Origin: an uncultured Bacteroidales bacterium
Lineage (GTDB): Bacteria > Bacteroidota > Bacteroidia > Bacteroidales > UBA4417
Direction of reading: 5' to 3'
Assembly (NCBI GenBank): GCA_937965665.1
Contig: CALCJE010000285.1
Coordinates: 1 to 6,856 of the forward strand
DNA: 6,856 nucleotides
Shown here in pieces: positions 1 through 6,685 of the stretch; the stretch's first letter is position 1, and each line of letters starts with the position of its first letter. Made by a program: the position numbers and the translations under genes. The notes under the pieces are model-generated. The model was not told where the DNA came from. It made no database searches and saw only the letters and a program-made list of their open reading frames with translations.

Positions 1-234
1 CGCATACTTGGCGATACTATTGAGTATTCGCAGGATCAGTACGAAGCCCTGATAGATGCCGATTGCCTGGTACTGGTGACCGAATGGCCCGAGTTTAAAT
101 TTCCAAACTTCAACATTGTGCGCAAGTTGCTGAAAGAACCTGTTGTGTTAGACGGGCGCAATATTTATGAACTGGCCGAAATGAAGCGCAAAGGATTTAC
201 CTATTATTGTATAGGAATCGACACTACCCGATAA
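1..234 (+). CDS. ugd: UDP-glucose 6-dehydrogenase, C-terminal end (5'-truncated by window)
   Basis: The first reading frame is open from base 1 to a TAA at 232-234 and gives the last 77 residues of a protein. It contains the typical C-terminal UDP-binding-domain signature of UDP-glucose/GDP-mannose dehydrogenases: a DADCLVLVTEWPEF segment (about residues 20-33 of the visible part) followed by VVLDGRNIYEL. The family oxidises UDP-glucose to UDP-glucuronate with two NAD+ in the cytoplasm. The NAD-binding N-terminal domain and the catalytic cysteine lie outside the window and cannot be checked. The next gene, uxs, uses UDP-glucuronate, which supports UDP-glucose over GDP-mannose or UDP-N-acetyl-mannosamine as substrate. 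A terminator follows 8 bases after the stop codon. Confidence 0.85.
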   Translation, partial: RILGDTIEYSQDQYEALIDADCLVLVTEWPEFKFPNFNIVRKLLKEPVVLDGRNIYELAEMKRKGFTYYCIGIDTTR

Positions 235-242
235 GTCCAACA

Positions 243-293
243 TGCTGAAACCGGGAGCCTGATTAAAGGTTCCTGGTTTTCAGCACATTTTTT
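243..293 (+). terminator. Rho-independent terminator after ugd
   Basis: The arm TGCTGAAACCGGGAGCCT (243-260) pairs with AGGTTCCTGGTTTTCAGCA (267-285), allowing one bulged base and two G-U pairs, around a 6-base loop. A run of six T (288-293) follows after CA. There is no T-run on the other strand, so it acts on plus-strand transcripts only. It lies between ugd and uxs, so uxs depends on readthrough or on its own promoter. Confidence 0.75.
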
Positions 294-321
294 AACAATA
301 AGCTATAAATACTAAAGTGTA

Positions 322-1260
322 ATGATCAGGAAAAAGGTTTTGGTTACGGGAGGCGCCGGATTTGTGGGTTCACATCTGTGCGAAAGGCTGCTGAACGATG
401 GCAACGAAGTGGTTTGCCTCGATAACTATTTTACAGGGCAGAAACAAAATATTGTTCACCTTCTCGATAACCCCTTTTTCGAACTCATCAGGCATGATGT
501 CACCATGCCGTTTTTTATTGAAGTCGACGAAATTTACAATCTTGCATGTCCGGCATCGCCGGTTCATTACCAGTACAATGCCATCAAAACCATGAAAACT
601 TCGGTGATGGGAGCCATAAACATGCTGGGGCTGGCCAAACGCATCAAGGCCAAAATACTGCAGGCGTCAACCAGCGAAGTATATGGCGATCCGCATATCC
701 ACCCGCAGGTAGAAAGTTACTGGGGCCATGTAAATCCCATTGGCGAAAGAGCATGCTACGACGAAGGAAAACGTGCTGCCGAAACCCTGTTTGTAAACTA
801 CCACAAGCAGAACAATGTGCGTATAAAAATCATACGCATCTTTAATACTTACGGCCCCCGCATGCATCCCAACGATGGGCGCGTGGTTTCCAATTTTATA
901 GTTCAGGCACTCAAGGGTAACGACATAACCATTTACGGCGATGGAAGCCAGACCCGCAGTTTTCAGTATGTCGACGACCTGGTGGAAGGCATGATACGTA
1001 TGATGGCAACCCGCGAGGACTTTACAGGTCCGGTAAATATTGGCAACCCGGGCGAATTTACCATTCTGCAGCTGGCCGAAAAGGTAATCGGCCTTACCAA
1101 TTCCAAATCGAAAATTATCCGCATGCCGCTTCCCCCGGACGATCCCACACAACGCCAGCCCGACATTACGCTGGCGAAAAAGGAACTCAACTGGATGCCC
1201 GAAATAACACTCGAACAAGGACTAGTGAAAACCATCGATTATTTTGCTTCCATAGTCTGA
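322..1260 (+). CDS. uxs: UDP-glucuronate decarboxylase (UDP-xylose synthase)
   Basis: This 312-aa protein is a full-length extended short-chain dehydrogenase/reductase that decarboxylates UDP-glucuronate to UDP-xylose using tightly bound NAD+. Visible motifs are the Rossmann GxxGxxG at G10-G16 with acidic D34 after strand 2, NLACPASP at 73-80, the active-site pair S118-E119 in STSEVYGDP, YDEGK at 146-150 (Y146 and K150 catalytic), NTYGPRM at 175-181, SFQYVDDL at 213-220 and DDPTQRQPD at 273-281. The NLACPASP and SFQYVDDL blocks are typical of UXS and separate it from dTDP-glucose dehydratases and UDP-glucose epimerases. Length is normal for a soluble bacterial UXS, with no membrane anchor. 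The ATG at 322 puts the Rossmann motif at the usual place; no Shine-Dalgarno is present, as is common in Bacteroidota. The upstream ugd supplies its substrate. Confidence 0.94.
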   Translation: MIRKKVLVTGGAGFVGSHLCERLLNDGNEVVCLDNYFTGQKQNIVHLLDNPFFELIRHDVTMPFFIEVDEIYNLACPASPVHYQYNAIKTMKTSVMGAINMLGLAKRIKAKILQASTSEVYGDPHIHPQVESYWGHVNPIGERACYDEGKRAAETLFVNYHKQNNVRIKIIRIFNTYGPRMHPNDGRVVSNFIVQALKGNDITIYGDGSQTRSFQYVDDLVEGMIRMMATREDFTGPVNIGNPGEFTILQLAEKVIGLTNSKSKIIRMPLPPDDPTQRQPDITLAKKELNWMPEITLEQGLVKTIDYFASIV

Positions 1261-1307
1261 TCCCATCGGAATACTTGTAAACTCACTCACTCAACCCACT
1301 CACAACT

Positions 1308-1649
1308 ATGATCAACAGGGAGAAATTCCAGGAGAACTTCCAATACTACGACAACGAAATTATTGTGGAAGTAATGGATATTTTTTTTGACGAATATGCC
1401 GGTACACTAGAAATACTCGAGCAGAGCATCGGCAATCTCGATTACGCAACCATCAATAATAAAGCACACGGTTTAAAGGGCGTGGTTTCGTACATGTCGC
1501 CCGAGCTCAGCGAGCTTTGTTATAACCTAGAGCAATTAGGACGGGACAAAAAAAGTGAAGGACTTCATTATATCTTCCGTCAACTGAAAGAAGGGGTCCT
1601 CGAGCTGGTTGAAGAGTTAAAGATTCTGAGGCAGGAATACGCTGCATAA
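1308..1649 (+). CDS. Stand-alone histidine phosphotransfer (Hpt) domain protein
   Basis: This 113-aa, helix-rich, cytoplasmic-looking protein carries the Hpt signature AHGLKG at 53-58, with H54 the expected phospho-accepting histidine and K57-G58 following in the standard spacing. The preceding helix (about 16-46, acidic, ending in a DYATINNKAH segment) and the following helices (about 63-80 and 85-110) fit the four-helix Hpt bundle, and nothing else is attached. Such proteins pass phosphate between receiver domains in multistep phosphorelays. No histidine kinase or response regulator is visible nearby, so its partners are unknown. It starts 47 bases after uxs on the same strand with no obvious promoter or terminator between, so co-transcription is likely. 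The residues after HGLKG (VVSYMSPE) are less canonical than the usual small Ser/Ala/Gly. A run of eight T falls in codons 25-27. Confidence 0.8.
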   Translation: MINREKFQENFQYYDNEIIVEVMDIFFDEYAGTLEILEQSIGNLDYATINNKAHGLKGVVSYMSPELSELCYNLEQLGRDKKSEGLHYIFRQLKEGVLELVEELKILRQEYAA

Positions 1650-1661
1650 AAACGTGTGGCG

Positions 1662-1710
1662 AAAAAAAATACCCGCCAGCCGGTTTTCCTATTCCGGCTG
1701 GCGGGTTTGT
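1662..1710. terminator. Bidirectional terminator between the Hpt gene and leuB
   Basis: A perfect 13-bp stem pairs ACCCGCCAGCCGG (1671-1683) with its complement at 1694-1706 around a 10-base loop. Eight A at 1662-1669 become a run of eight U after the stem on the minus strand, which makes a strong terminator for the leu operon, about 50 bases past the leuB stop. On the plus strand the stem is followed only by TTTGTATATTT, so termination of the Hpt transcript is probably weaker. Confidence 0.88.
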
Positions 1711-1759
1711 ATATTTACATCGAAGTGATGCACAGGGCAAGCGTTCACTCGCCGGTTGG

Positions 1760-2833
1760 TTAAAGTTGTTTTAATATTTCCTCGCCCATAGCCTCAGTAC
1801 CTAAAATTTTACCCGGCGCAGTGGTTGCATCAGCAATATCGCGGGTGCGGTAACCAGCTTTCAACACTGTATCCACCGCTTTAATAATGGCCTCTGCTTC
1901 AGCTTTCATTCCAAAGGATATATCGAGCAGCAGCGCGGCCGAGAGTATAGATGCAAGCGGGTTGGCAACGCCTTTGCCGGTAATATCGTGTGCCGAACCG
2001 TGAATTGGCTCATAAACCCCTGTGCCATCGCCAATGGATGCTGATGCCAGCATGCCCATTGATCCGGCAATTTGCGAAGCTTCGTCAGTTAATATATCGC
2101 CGAACAGGTTAGCTGTTACCACCACATCAAAACGTCGCGGATCTTTGATCAGCATCATAGCAGCTGAGTCAACAAACATATGTTCCAGTTCAATATCAGG
2201 ATATTGAAGCGCTACTTTCTGGATTACTTCGCGCCAAAGCCTGCTAGTTTCCAATACATTGGCTTTGTCGACAGAACACACTTTTTTTCTGCGGGTACGC
2301 GCAGCGGTAAAAGCTTTGTGTGCAATACGTTCAACCTCGTAGCGGCTGTATTCGGCAAGGTCGAAAGCAGTATCACCATTGTTTTTCCTGCCTTTTTCAC
2401 CAAAATACAGGTCGCCGGTAAGTTCCCTGAAAAAGAGGATATCAGCGCCTTTTAATATTTCAGGCTTTATGCTCGATGCACTCAGCAATTCGTCGAAAAG
2501 CTTTATTGGCCTGATATTGGCGTATAATCCCAGTTCCTTGCGCATACGCAGCAAGCCTTGTTCGGGGCGCACCTTAGCCGAGGGATCATTATCATATTTG
2601 GGGTGGCCGACAGCCCCAAAAAGTACGGCATCCGATTGTTTCATTTTTTCGAGCGATTCGTCGGGAAGCGGATTACCGGTAACTTCAATGGCAGCATGAC
2701 CAATGAGGGCTTCGTCGTAGGTAAACGTGTGGTTAAACTTTGCGGCAATACGGTCTAATACCTTTTTACCTGCCGCTGTAACTTCCTGCCCGATTCCATC
2801 GCCGGGAACAATTAAAATGTGTTTTGATGCCAT
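1760..2833 (-). CDS. leuB: 3-isopropylmalate dehydrogenase
   Basis: This 357-aa protein is a full-length member of the isopropylmalate/isocitrate dehydrogenase family. It oxidises and decarboxylates (2R,3S)-3-isopropylmalate with NAD+, the third dedicated step of leucine synthesis; the same enzyme type can oxidise 3-methylmalate in the citramalate route. Visible elements are GDGIG at 11-15, the substrate-pocket motif PEQGLLRMRKELG at 90-102 (E91, L94, L95, R98), R108, FFRELTGDLYFG at 134-145 (R136, Y143), DKANV at 189-193 (K190), D222, and the metal ligands D246 and D250. The cofactor loop GSAHDITGKGVANP (279-292) has D283, which favours NAD+ over NADP+. The ELTG-D-LYFG segment has Asp where many homologues have Gly, a mild difference. 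It is the last gene of the operon, 81 bases after the synthase gene, the widest gap within it. Confidence 0.96.
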   Translation of the reverse strand: MASKHILIVPGDGIGQEVTAAGKKVLDRIAAKFNHTFTYDEALIGHAAIEVTGNPLPDESLEKMKQSDAVLFGAVGHPKYDNDPSAKVRPEQGLLRMRKELGLYANIRPIKLFDELLSASSIKPEILKGADILFFRELTGDLYFGEKGRKNNGDTAFDLAEYSRYEVERIAHKAFTAARTRRKKVCSVDKANVLETSRLWREVIQKVALQYPDIELEHMFVDSAAMMLIKDPRRFDVVVTANLFGDILTDEASQIAGSMGMLASASIGDGTGVYEPIHGSAHDITGKGVANPLASILSAALLLDISFGMKAEAEAIIKAVDTVLKAGYRTRDIADATTAPGKILGTEAMGEEILKQL

Positions 2834-2914
2834 AGTATTTATTGTGATTCGGAATTATTTTTTCATTATAAATTTCTGATTCAGCATGACCAGCAGTGTG
2901 CCGGGTGGGGCCGG

Positions 2915-4438
2915 CTAAATCATATTCAGCATTTTTTGGGTTGCAATGATAGCCGAAACGGTCTGGTCGCTGTCGAGGCCATGGGTTTTAAACTCCTTGT
3001 TCTCCAGGCGCCAGGTAATAATGGTTTCGCACAATGCATCTGTTTTACCTCCTGGTGGGATGTGTACAATATAATCGGCAAGCACCGGCAATTCGAGCGA
3101 TTTCTTTCTGTAAATCTTTTTCAGCGCGTTCATAAATGCATCGTACTGCCCGTCGCCCTGGGCATGTGCTTCGTACAATTCGCCTTTCATATTTATTTTA
3201 ATGGTGGCCGAAGGCCGCAGGTTTCGCGAATTGGTAAGCACATAATCTTCGATGCGGACATTTTCTTCGAAAGTGCTGCTGTCGAGCACATCAGAAATGA
3301 TATAAGGCAGATCGGATTGGGTAACGGTTTCTTTTTTGTCGCCCAGTTCAATAATACGTTGGGTTACTTTTTTCAGATCAGCATCCGAAAGTTCAATACC
3401 CAGCTGTAGCAGGTTGTTTTCGATATTTGCTTTTCCGCTGGTTTTGCCGAGGGCATATTTACGCTGGCGGCCAAAGCGTTCGGGCATCAGGTCGTTGAAA
3501 TAGAGATTTTTCTTTTTATCTCCGTCGGCATGTATTCCCGCAGTTTGAGTAAACACGTTTTCGCCAACCACAGGTTTATTCATAGGTATGCGCAGGCCCG
3601 AAAAGGTTTCAACCAGCCGGCTGGCTGAATAAAGTGATTTTTCGACCACCGAAGTTTTGATACCGGGCACGAAATCGTTCAGCACGGCAATGGCACTGGC
3701 CAGCGGTGCATTTCCGGCGCGTTCGCCCATTCCGTTCACGGTAAGATGAAGACCTTTGGCGCCGGCTTTTACTGCTTCCAGCACATTGGCAATGCCCAGG
3801 TCGTAGTCGTTGTGCGCGTGAAAATCGAAATGAATATGCGGGTATCGCTTCACGATAGCCGAAATATATTCCCCGGTTTCAGCTGGTATAAGTACACCCA
3901 GCGTATCGGGCAACAGGATTCGTTTTATGGGCTGTGTGGCCAGGAAATCGAGGTATTGAAAAACATATTCTTTCGAATGCCGCATGCCGTTGCTCCAGTC
4001 CTCGAGGTAAATATTACAGTCGATGTTGTTTTTCCCGGCCAGGGCAATAACATCGCCCACTTCTTTAAAATGCTGTTCGGGTGTTTTTTTCAGCTGGTGA
4101 GTGAGATGATTCAGCGAGCCTTTGGTGAGCAGGTTCATCACCCGGGCACCGGTTTGCAGCATCCAGTTTACTGATGTATCGCCATCCACGAAAGTGAGAA
4201 CCTCAATTTTGTTAATAAATCCTTTGGTTTTAGCCCAGTCGATAATTTTTTTAACAGCCTGAAACTCGCCTTCCGATACGCGTGCCGAGGCAACCTCGAT
4301 GCGGTCGACTTTTACCTCGGTAAGCAGCAGTTGCGCAATGGTAAGTTTTTCGGAAGCTGAAAATGATACTCCGCTGGTTTGTTCACCATCGCGAAGCGTG
4401 GTATCCATTATTTCTATATAACGTACTTTACCGGGCAT
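2915..4438 (-). CDS. cimA: (R)-citramalate synthase, LeuA/CimA family
   Basis: This 507-aa protein is a member of the DRE-TIM aldolase-like family with a C-terminal LeuA dimer (allosteric) domain. The N-terminal barrel (about 5-275) starts with TTLRDGEQTSGVSFS, holding R16-D17, and has HAHND (H207, H209 as metal ligands), NGMGERAGNAPL at 235-246 and GIHADGDKK near 301-309; the regulatory domain covers about 395-507. It resembles the Leptospira interrogans citramalate synthase as I remember it, with nearly the same numbering through the barrel, including L81, L104, Y144, E146 and T179. The first three are described for that enzyme as selecting pyruvate over 2-oxoisovalerate. The likely reaction is pyruvate plus acetyl-CoA to (R)-citramalate, feeding LeuCD and LeuB to give 2-oxobutyrate for isoleucine. 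Databases often label such genes 2-isopropylmalate synthase, and activity on 2-oxoisovalerate cannot be excluded. It lies 26 bases after leuD. The stop is TAG. Confidence 0.82.
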   Translation of the reverse strand: MPGKVRYIEIMDTTLRDGEQTSGVSFSASEKLTIAQLLLTEVKVDRIEVASARVSEGEFQAVKKIIDWAKTKGFINKIEVLTFVDGDTSVNWMLQTGARVMNLLTKGSLNHLTHQLKKTPEQHFKEVGDVIALAGKNNIDCNIYLEDWSNGMRHSKEYVFQYLDFLATQPIKRILLPDTLGVLIPAETGEYISAIVKRYPHIHFDFHAHNDYDLGIANVLEAVKAGAKGLHLTVNGMGERAGNAPLASAIAVLNDFVPGIKTSVVEKSLYSASRLVETFSGLRIPMNKPVVGENVFTQTAGIHADGDKKKNLYFNDLMPERFGRQRKYALGKTSGKANIENNLLQLGIELSDADLKKVTQRIIELGDKKETVTQSDLPYIISDVLDSSTFEENVRIEDYVLTNSRNLRPSATIKINMKGELYEAHAQGDGQYDAFMNALKKIYRKKSLELPVLADYIVHIPPGGKTDALCETIITWRLENKEFKTHGLDSDQTVSAIIATQKMLNMI

Positions 4439-4464
4439 TTTGACAATTTTTTATGAAAACCGAT

Positions 4465-5061
4465 TTAATGTGTAAGCCTTGTGGCAAAGGCTAATATTTC
4501 TTCCTTCATAGCCTGCAGGTAATCGATATCATCAAAGCCATTGAGCATATTGTGTTTTTTATAACCATCAATGGAAAAAGACTCTTTTTCGCCGCTGGCC
4601 AGCAGGGTGATGGTTTGGTCGGGCAGGTTCACTTCCAGTTCAGTTTTTGGATCTTTTTCAATGACTTTAAAAATCTTATCCAGAAATTCAGAGCTCACCT
4701 GCACCGGTAATACCCCGATATTGAGCGAGTTGTTTTTAAAAATATCAGCAAAAAAGCTCGACACCACGCAGCGGAATCCATAATCGTAAATGGCCCAGGC
4801 GGCATGTTCGCGGCTGCTGCCACTGCCAAAGTTTTTGCCCCCAACCAGTATTTTTCCTGAATAAGTGCCGTTGTTTAAAACAAAATCAGCCTTAGGAGTT
4901 CCATCGGTATTGTATCTCCAGTCCCTGAAAAGGTTATCGCCAAAGCCTTTGCGCTCGGTAGCCTTCAGGAAACGGGCGGGGATAATCTGGTCTGTATCCA
5001 CATTCTCGATGGGGAGCGGAACAGCGGTACTTTTTAATATTTCGAATTTATCGTAAGCCAT
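4465..5061 (-). CDS. leuD: 3-isopropylmalate dehydratase, small subunit
   Basis: This 198-aa protein has the normal length for LeuD, the swivelling small subunit that pairs with LeuC to isomerise 2-isopropylmalate to 3-isopropylmalate (and citramalate to 3-methylmalate). It shows the family signatures IENVDTDQIIPARFL at 18-32 and KNFGSGSSREHAAWA at 76-90, the latter forming the substrate-binding loop, then SSFFADIFKNNSLNIGVLPV at 101-120. It begins 42 bases after leuC in the same direction. Seven A stand directly before the ATG; an A-rich stretch in place of a Shine-Dalgarno is common in Bacteroidota. The start is well set because translation begins just before the family's conserved N-terminal strand. 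Confidence 0.96.
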   Translation of the reverse strand: MAYDKFEILKSTAVPLPIENVDTDQIIPARFLKATERKGFGDNLFRDWRYNTDGTPKADFVLNNGTYSGKILVGGKNFGSGSSREHAAWAIYDYGFRCVVSSFFADIFKNNSLNIGVLPVQVSSEFLDKIFKVIEKDPKTELEVNLPDQTITLLASGEKESFSIDGYKKHNMLNGFDDIDYLQAMKEEILAFATRLTH

Positions 5062-5103
5062 TTTTTTTGTGGTTTAAATAGGGTAAAATGATCGTTTAAA
5101 GGA

Positions 5104-6507
5104 TTAAAGCAATTCGCGGGGATCGGTTACCACGCCTGTTACGGCTGCAGCTGCAGCTACCAGCGGGCTGGCAAGCAGGGTGCGGCTTCCGGGGCCTTGC
5201 CGGCCTTCGAAGTTCCTGTTGCTGGTGCTCACCGCGTATTTACCTGCCGGAATTTTATCATCATTCATGGCCAGGCATGCTGAACACCCCGGCTGCCTGA
5301 GTTGGAAACCGGCCTCGGTAAGTATATCGAGTATGCCTTCATCTTTAATCTGCTGTTCCACCACATGCGAACCCGGAACCAGCCAGGCGGTGATGTTGTC
5401 GGCTTTTTTACGGCCTTTTACAATGGATGCAAAGGCCCTGAAATCCTCAATACGGCCGTTGGTACAGCTTCCGAGGAAGACATAATCTACTTTTTTACCA
5501 ATAATTTTCTCGCCTTCGGAAAAACCCATGTAGGCCAGCGATTTTTTGTAAGAAGCTTCACCATCTTTAACCGCTGATGCAAACGGTATGTTCCGGCTTA
5601 TGCCGGTGCCCAGGCCGGGATTGGTGCCGTAGGTTATTTGCGGCTCAATATCGGCGGCATTATAATTCAGTTCTTTGTCAAATACGGCGCCCGGGTCAGT
5701 TTTCAGGGTTTTCCAGTATTCAACAGCTTTTGTCCATTCTTCACCTTTGGGGGCTTTTTCTTTTCCCTTCAGGTAATCGATAGTAGTTTGATCGGGGGCA
5801 ATCATGCCGCCGCGCGCACCCATTTCGATGGAAAGATTACAAACGGTCATACGGCCTTCCATGCTCATGTTTTCAAATACATCGCCGGCATATTCCACAA
5901 AATAACCTGTTGCCCCGCTGGCCGTTATCTGCGAGATAATGTACAGGGCTACATCCTTTGGCGTGATTCCCTTGCCCAGCGCTCCGTTCACGTTGATGCG
6001 CATTTTTTTTGGCTTTACCTGCATGATGCATTGCGAGGCAAGTACCATTTCAACCTCGGAAGTGCCAATGCCAAAAGCAATAGCTCCAAATGCACCATGA
6101 GTTGAGGTATGCGAGTCGCCGCAAACCACCGTCATGCCGGGTAAGGTAATGCCGTTTTCGGGGCCTACCACATGCACAATACCGTTTTTAGGATCACCTA
6201 ATCCCCAGTGCGAAATGCCGTGTTTGGCCGAATTTTCTTCGAGGGCTTTCAACTGGTTGGCGGATAAGGCATCTTTCACCGGCAGGTGCTGGTCGATGGT
6301 AGGAGTATTATGGTCGGCGGTGGCAAAGGTACGCTCAGGGAACAATACACGCGCATTCCGTTTCTGAAGCCCTAAAAAGGCCACCGGGCTTGTTACTTCA
6401 TGAATGAAATGCCTGTCGATAAAAAATACATCAGGTCCATCGGCTATATGTTTCACTACATGGGCATCCCATACTTTATCAAAGAGTGTTTCAGGCGTTT
6501 TTGTCAT
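5104..6507 (-). CDS. leuC: 3-isopropylmalate dehydratase, large subunit
   Basis: This 467-aa protein has the standard length of bacterial LeuC, an aconitase-superfamily enzyme that holds a [4Fe-4S] cluster and works with LeuD. The three cluster cysteines are present: C348 in FLGSCTNGR, and C408 and C411 in PGCSACLA. Other conserved blocks are DRHFIHEVTSP at 31-41, VVCGDSHTSTHGAFG at 127-141, ITYGTNPG at 291-298 and the C-terminal NRNFEGRQGPGSRTLLASP (430-448). Nothing is missing. It is the first gene of the minus-strand operon leuC-leuD-cimA-leuB. In many Bacteroidota a separate leuA precedes leuC; here the upstream DNA instead holds a promoter-like region and probably a divergent gene. The start at 6507 has no Shine-Dalgarno but agrees with the family's N-terminus (TLFDKVWDAHVV). 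Confidence 0.97.
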   Translation of the reverse strand: MTKTPETLFDKVWDAHVVKHIADGPDVFFIDRHFIHEVTSPVAFLGLQKRNARVLFPERTFATADHNTPTIDQHLPVKDALSANQLKALEENSAKHGISHWGLGDPKNGIVHVVGPENGITLPGMTVVCGDSHTSTHGAFGAIAFGIGTSEVEMVLASQCIMQVKPKKMRINVNGALGKGITPKDVALYIISQITASGATGYFVEYAGDVFENMSMEGRMTVCNLSIEMGARGGMIAPDQTTIDYLKGKEKAPKGEEWTKAVEYWKTLKTDPGAVFDKELNYNAADIEPQITYGTNPGLGTGISRNIPFASAVKDGEASYKKSLAYMGFSEGEKIIGKKVDYVFLGSCTNGRIEDFRAFASIVKGRKKADNITAWLVPGSHVVEQQIKDEGILDILTEAGFQLRQPGCSACLAMNDDKIPAGKYAVSTSNRNFEGRQGPGSRTLLASPLVAAAAAVTGVVTDPRELL

Positions 6508-6561
6508 GGTAATGATTTTTCAATTTAAGTGATTTACGGAAGAAAAGGTATCGCTTTTGGC

Positions 6562-6601
6562 TCAAAAACCTCAAAAAAGCGCACTTTTTTGAGGTTTTTG
6601 A
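6562..6601 (-). promoter_or_regulatory. 18-bp terminator-like hairpin in the leuC leader
   Basis: Bases 6562-6579 and 6584-6601 are perfect inverted complements around a 4-base loop. On the leuC strand the core is an 11-bp stem, CCTCAAAAAAG with CTTTTTTGAGG, flanked by five A before and five T after, the usual layout of an intrinsic terminator. The loop reads UGCG in leuC mRNA and fits the UNCG tetraloop pattern, though with a G-C rather than the favoured C-G closing pair. It ends 54 bases before the leuC ATG. It could be an attenuator, a 5' mRNA-protecting stem, or a DNA dyad for a repressor. The structure is certain as sequence; its role is inferred. Confidence 0.65.
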
Positions 6602-6610
6602 TACATTTTG

Positions 6611-6641
6611 CAAAGATATTGAAAAATATGCATAGTTCAGA
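6611..6641 (-). promoter_or_regulatory. Probable Bacteroidota-type promoter for the leu operon
   Basis: Read on the minus strand, TATCTTTG (6618-6611) fits the Bacteroidota -7 consensus TAnnTTTG exactly. A weak -33 element, TCTG (6641-6638), lies 19 bases upstream; a perfect TTTG (6647-6644) also exists but at 25 bases, longer than usual. Transcription would begin near 6604, right at the edge of the 18-bp hairpin, giving a leader of about 97 bases. A palindrome TATGCATA sits inside the spacer. Confidence 0.5.
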
Positions 6642-6685
6642 ACCAAATCAGCATTCGGATCAGTTCCGGATGGGTGATATGCATA
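6626..6685. repeat. Paired palindromic sites TATGCATA, candidate operator
   Basis: The 9-mer ATATGCATA occurs at 6626-6634 and 6677-6685, in both cases containing the 8-bp palindrome TATGCATA, with starts 51 bases apart (close to five helical turns). The first copy lies between the proposed -33 and -7 boxes of the leuC promoter, where a bound protein would block RNA polymerase. The flanking bases are not symmetric. A 9-base repeat in about 250 bases of AT-rich DNA can occur by chance, so this is a candidate only. Confidence 0.35.

Noticed and set aside
667..1218. 183-codon minus-strand ORF inside uxs
   Set aside because: It is the antisense shadow of a clearly conserved gene; the translation has no domain signature.
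1243..1277. Promoter-like TTTG and TACTTG before the Hpt gene
   Set aside because: The spacing is 25 bases and the -7 box is a poor match; co-transcription with uxs is simpler.
1381..1388. Run of eight T within the Hpt gene as a phase-variation tract
   Set aside because: It encodes the ordinary residues Ile-Phe-Phe, and eight bases is short for slippage control; no other sign of phase variation.
2893..2915. GC-rich 5-bp hairpin just after the cimA stop codon
   Set aside because: The stem is short and has no T-run behind it, so it is not a terminator; leuB is expected to be co-transcribed.
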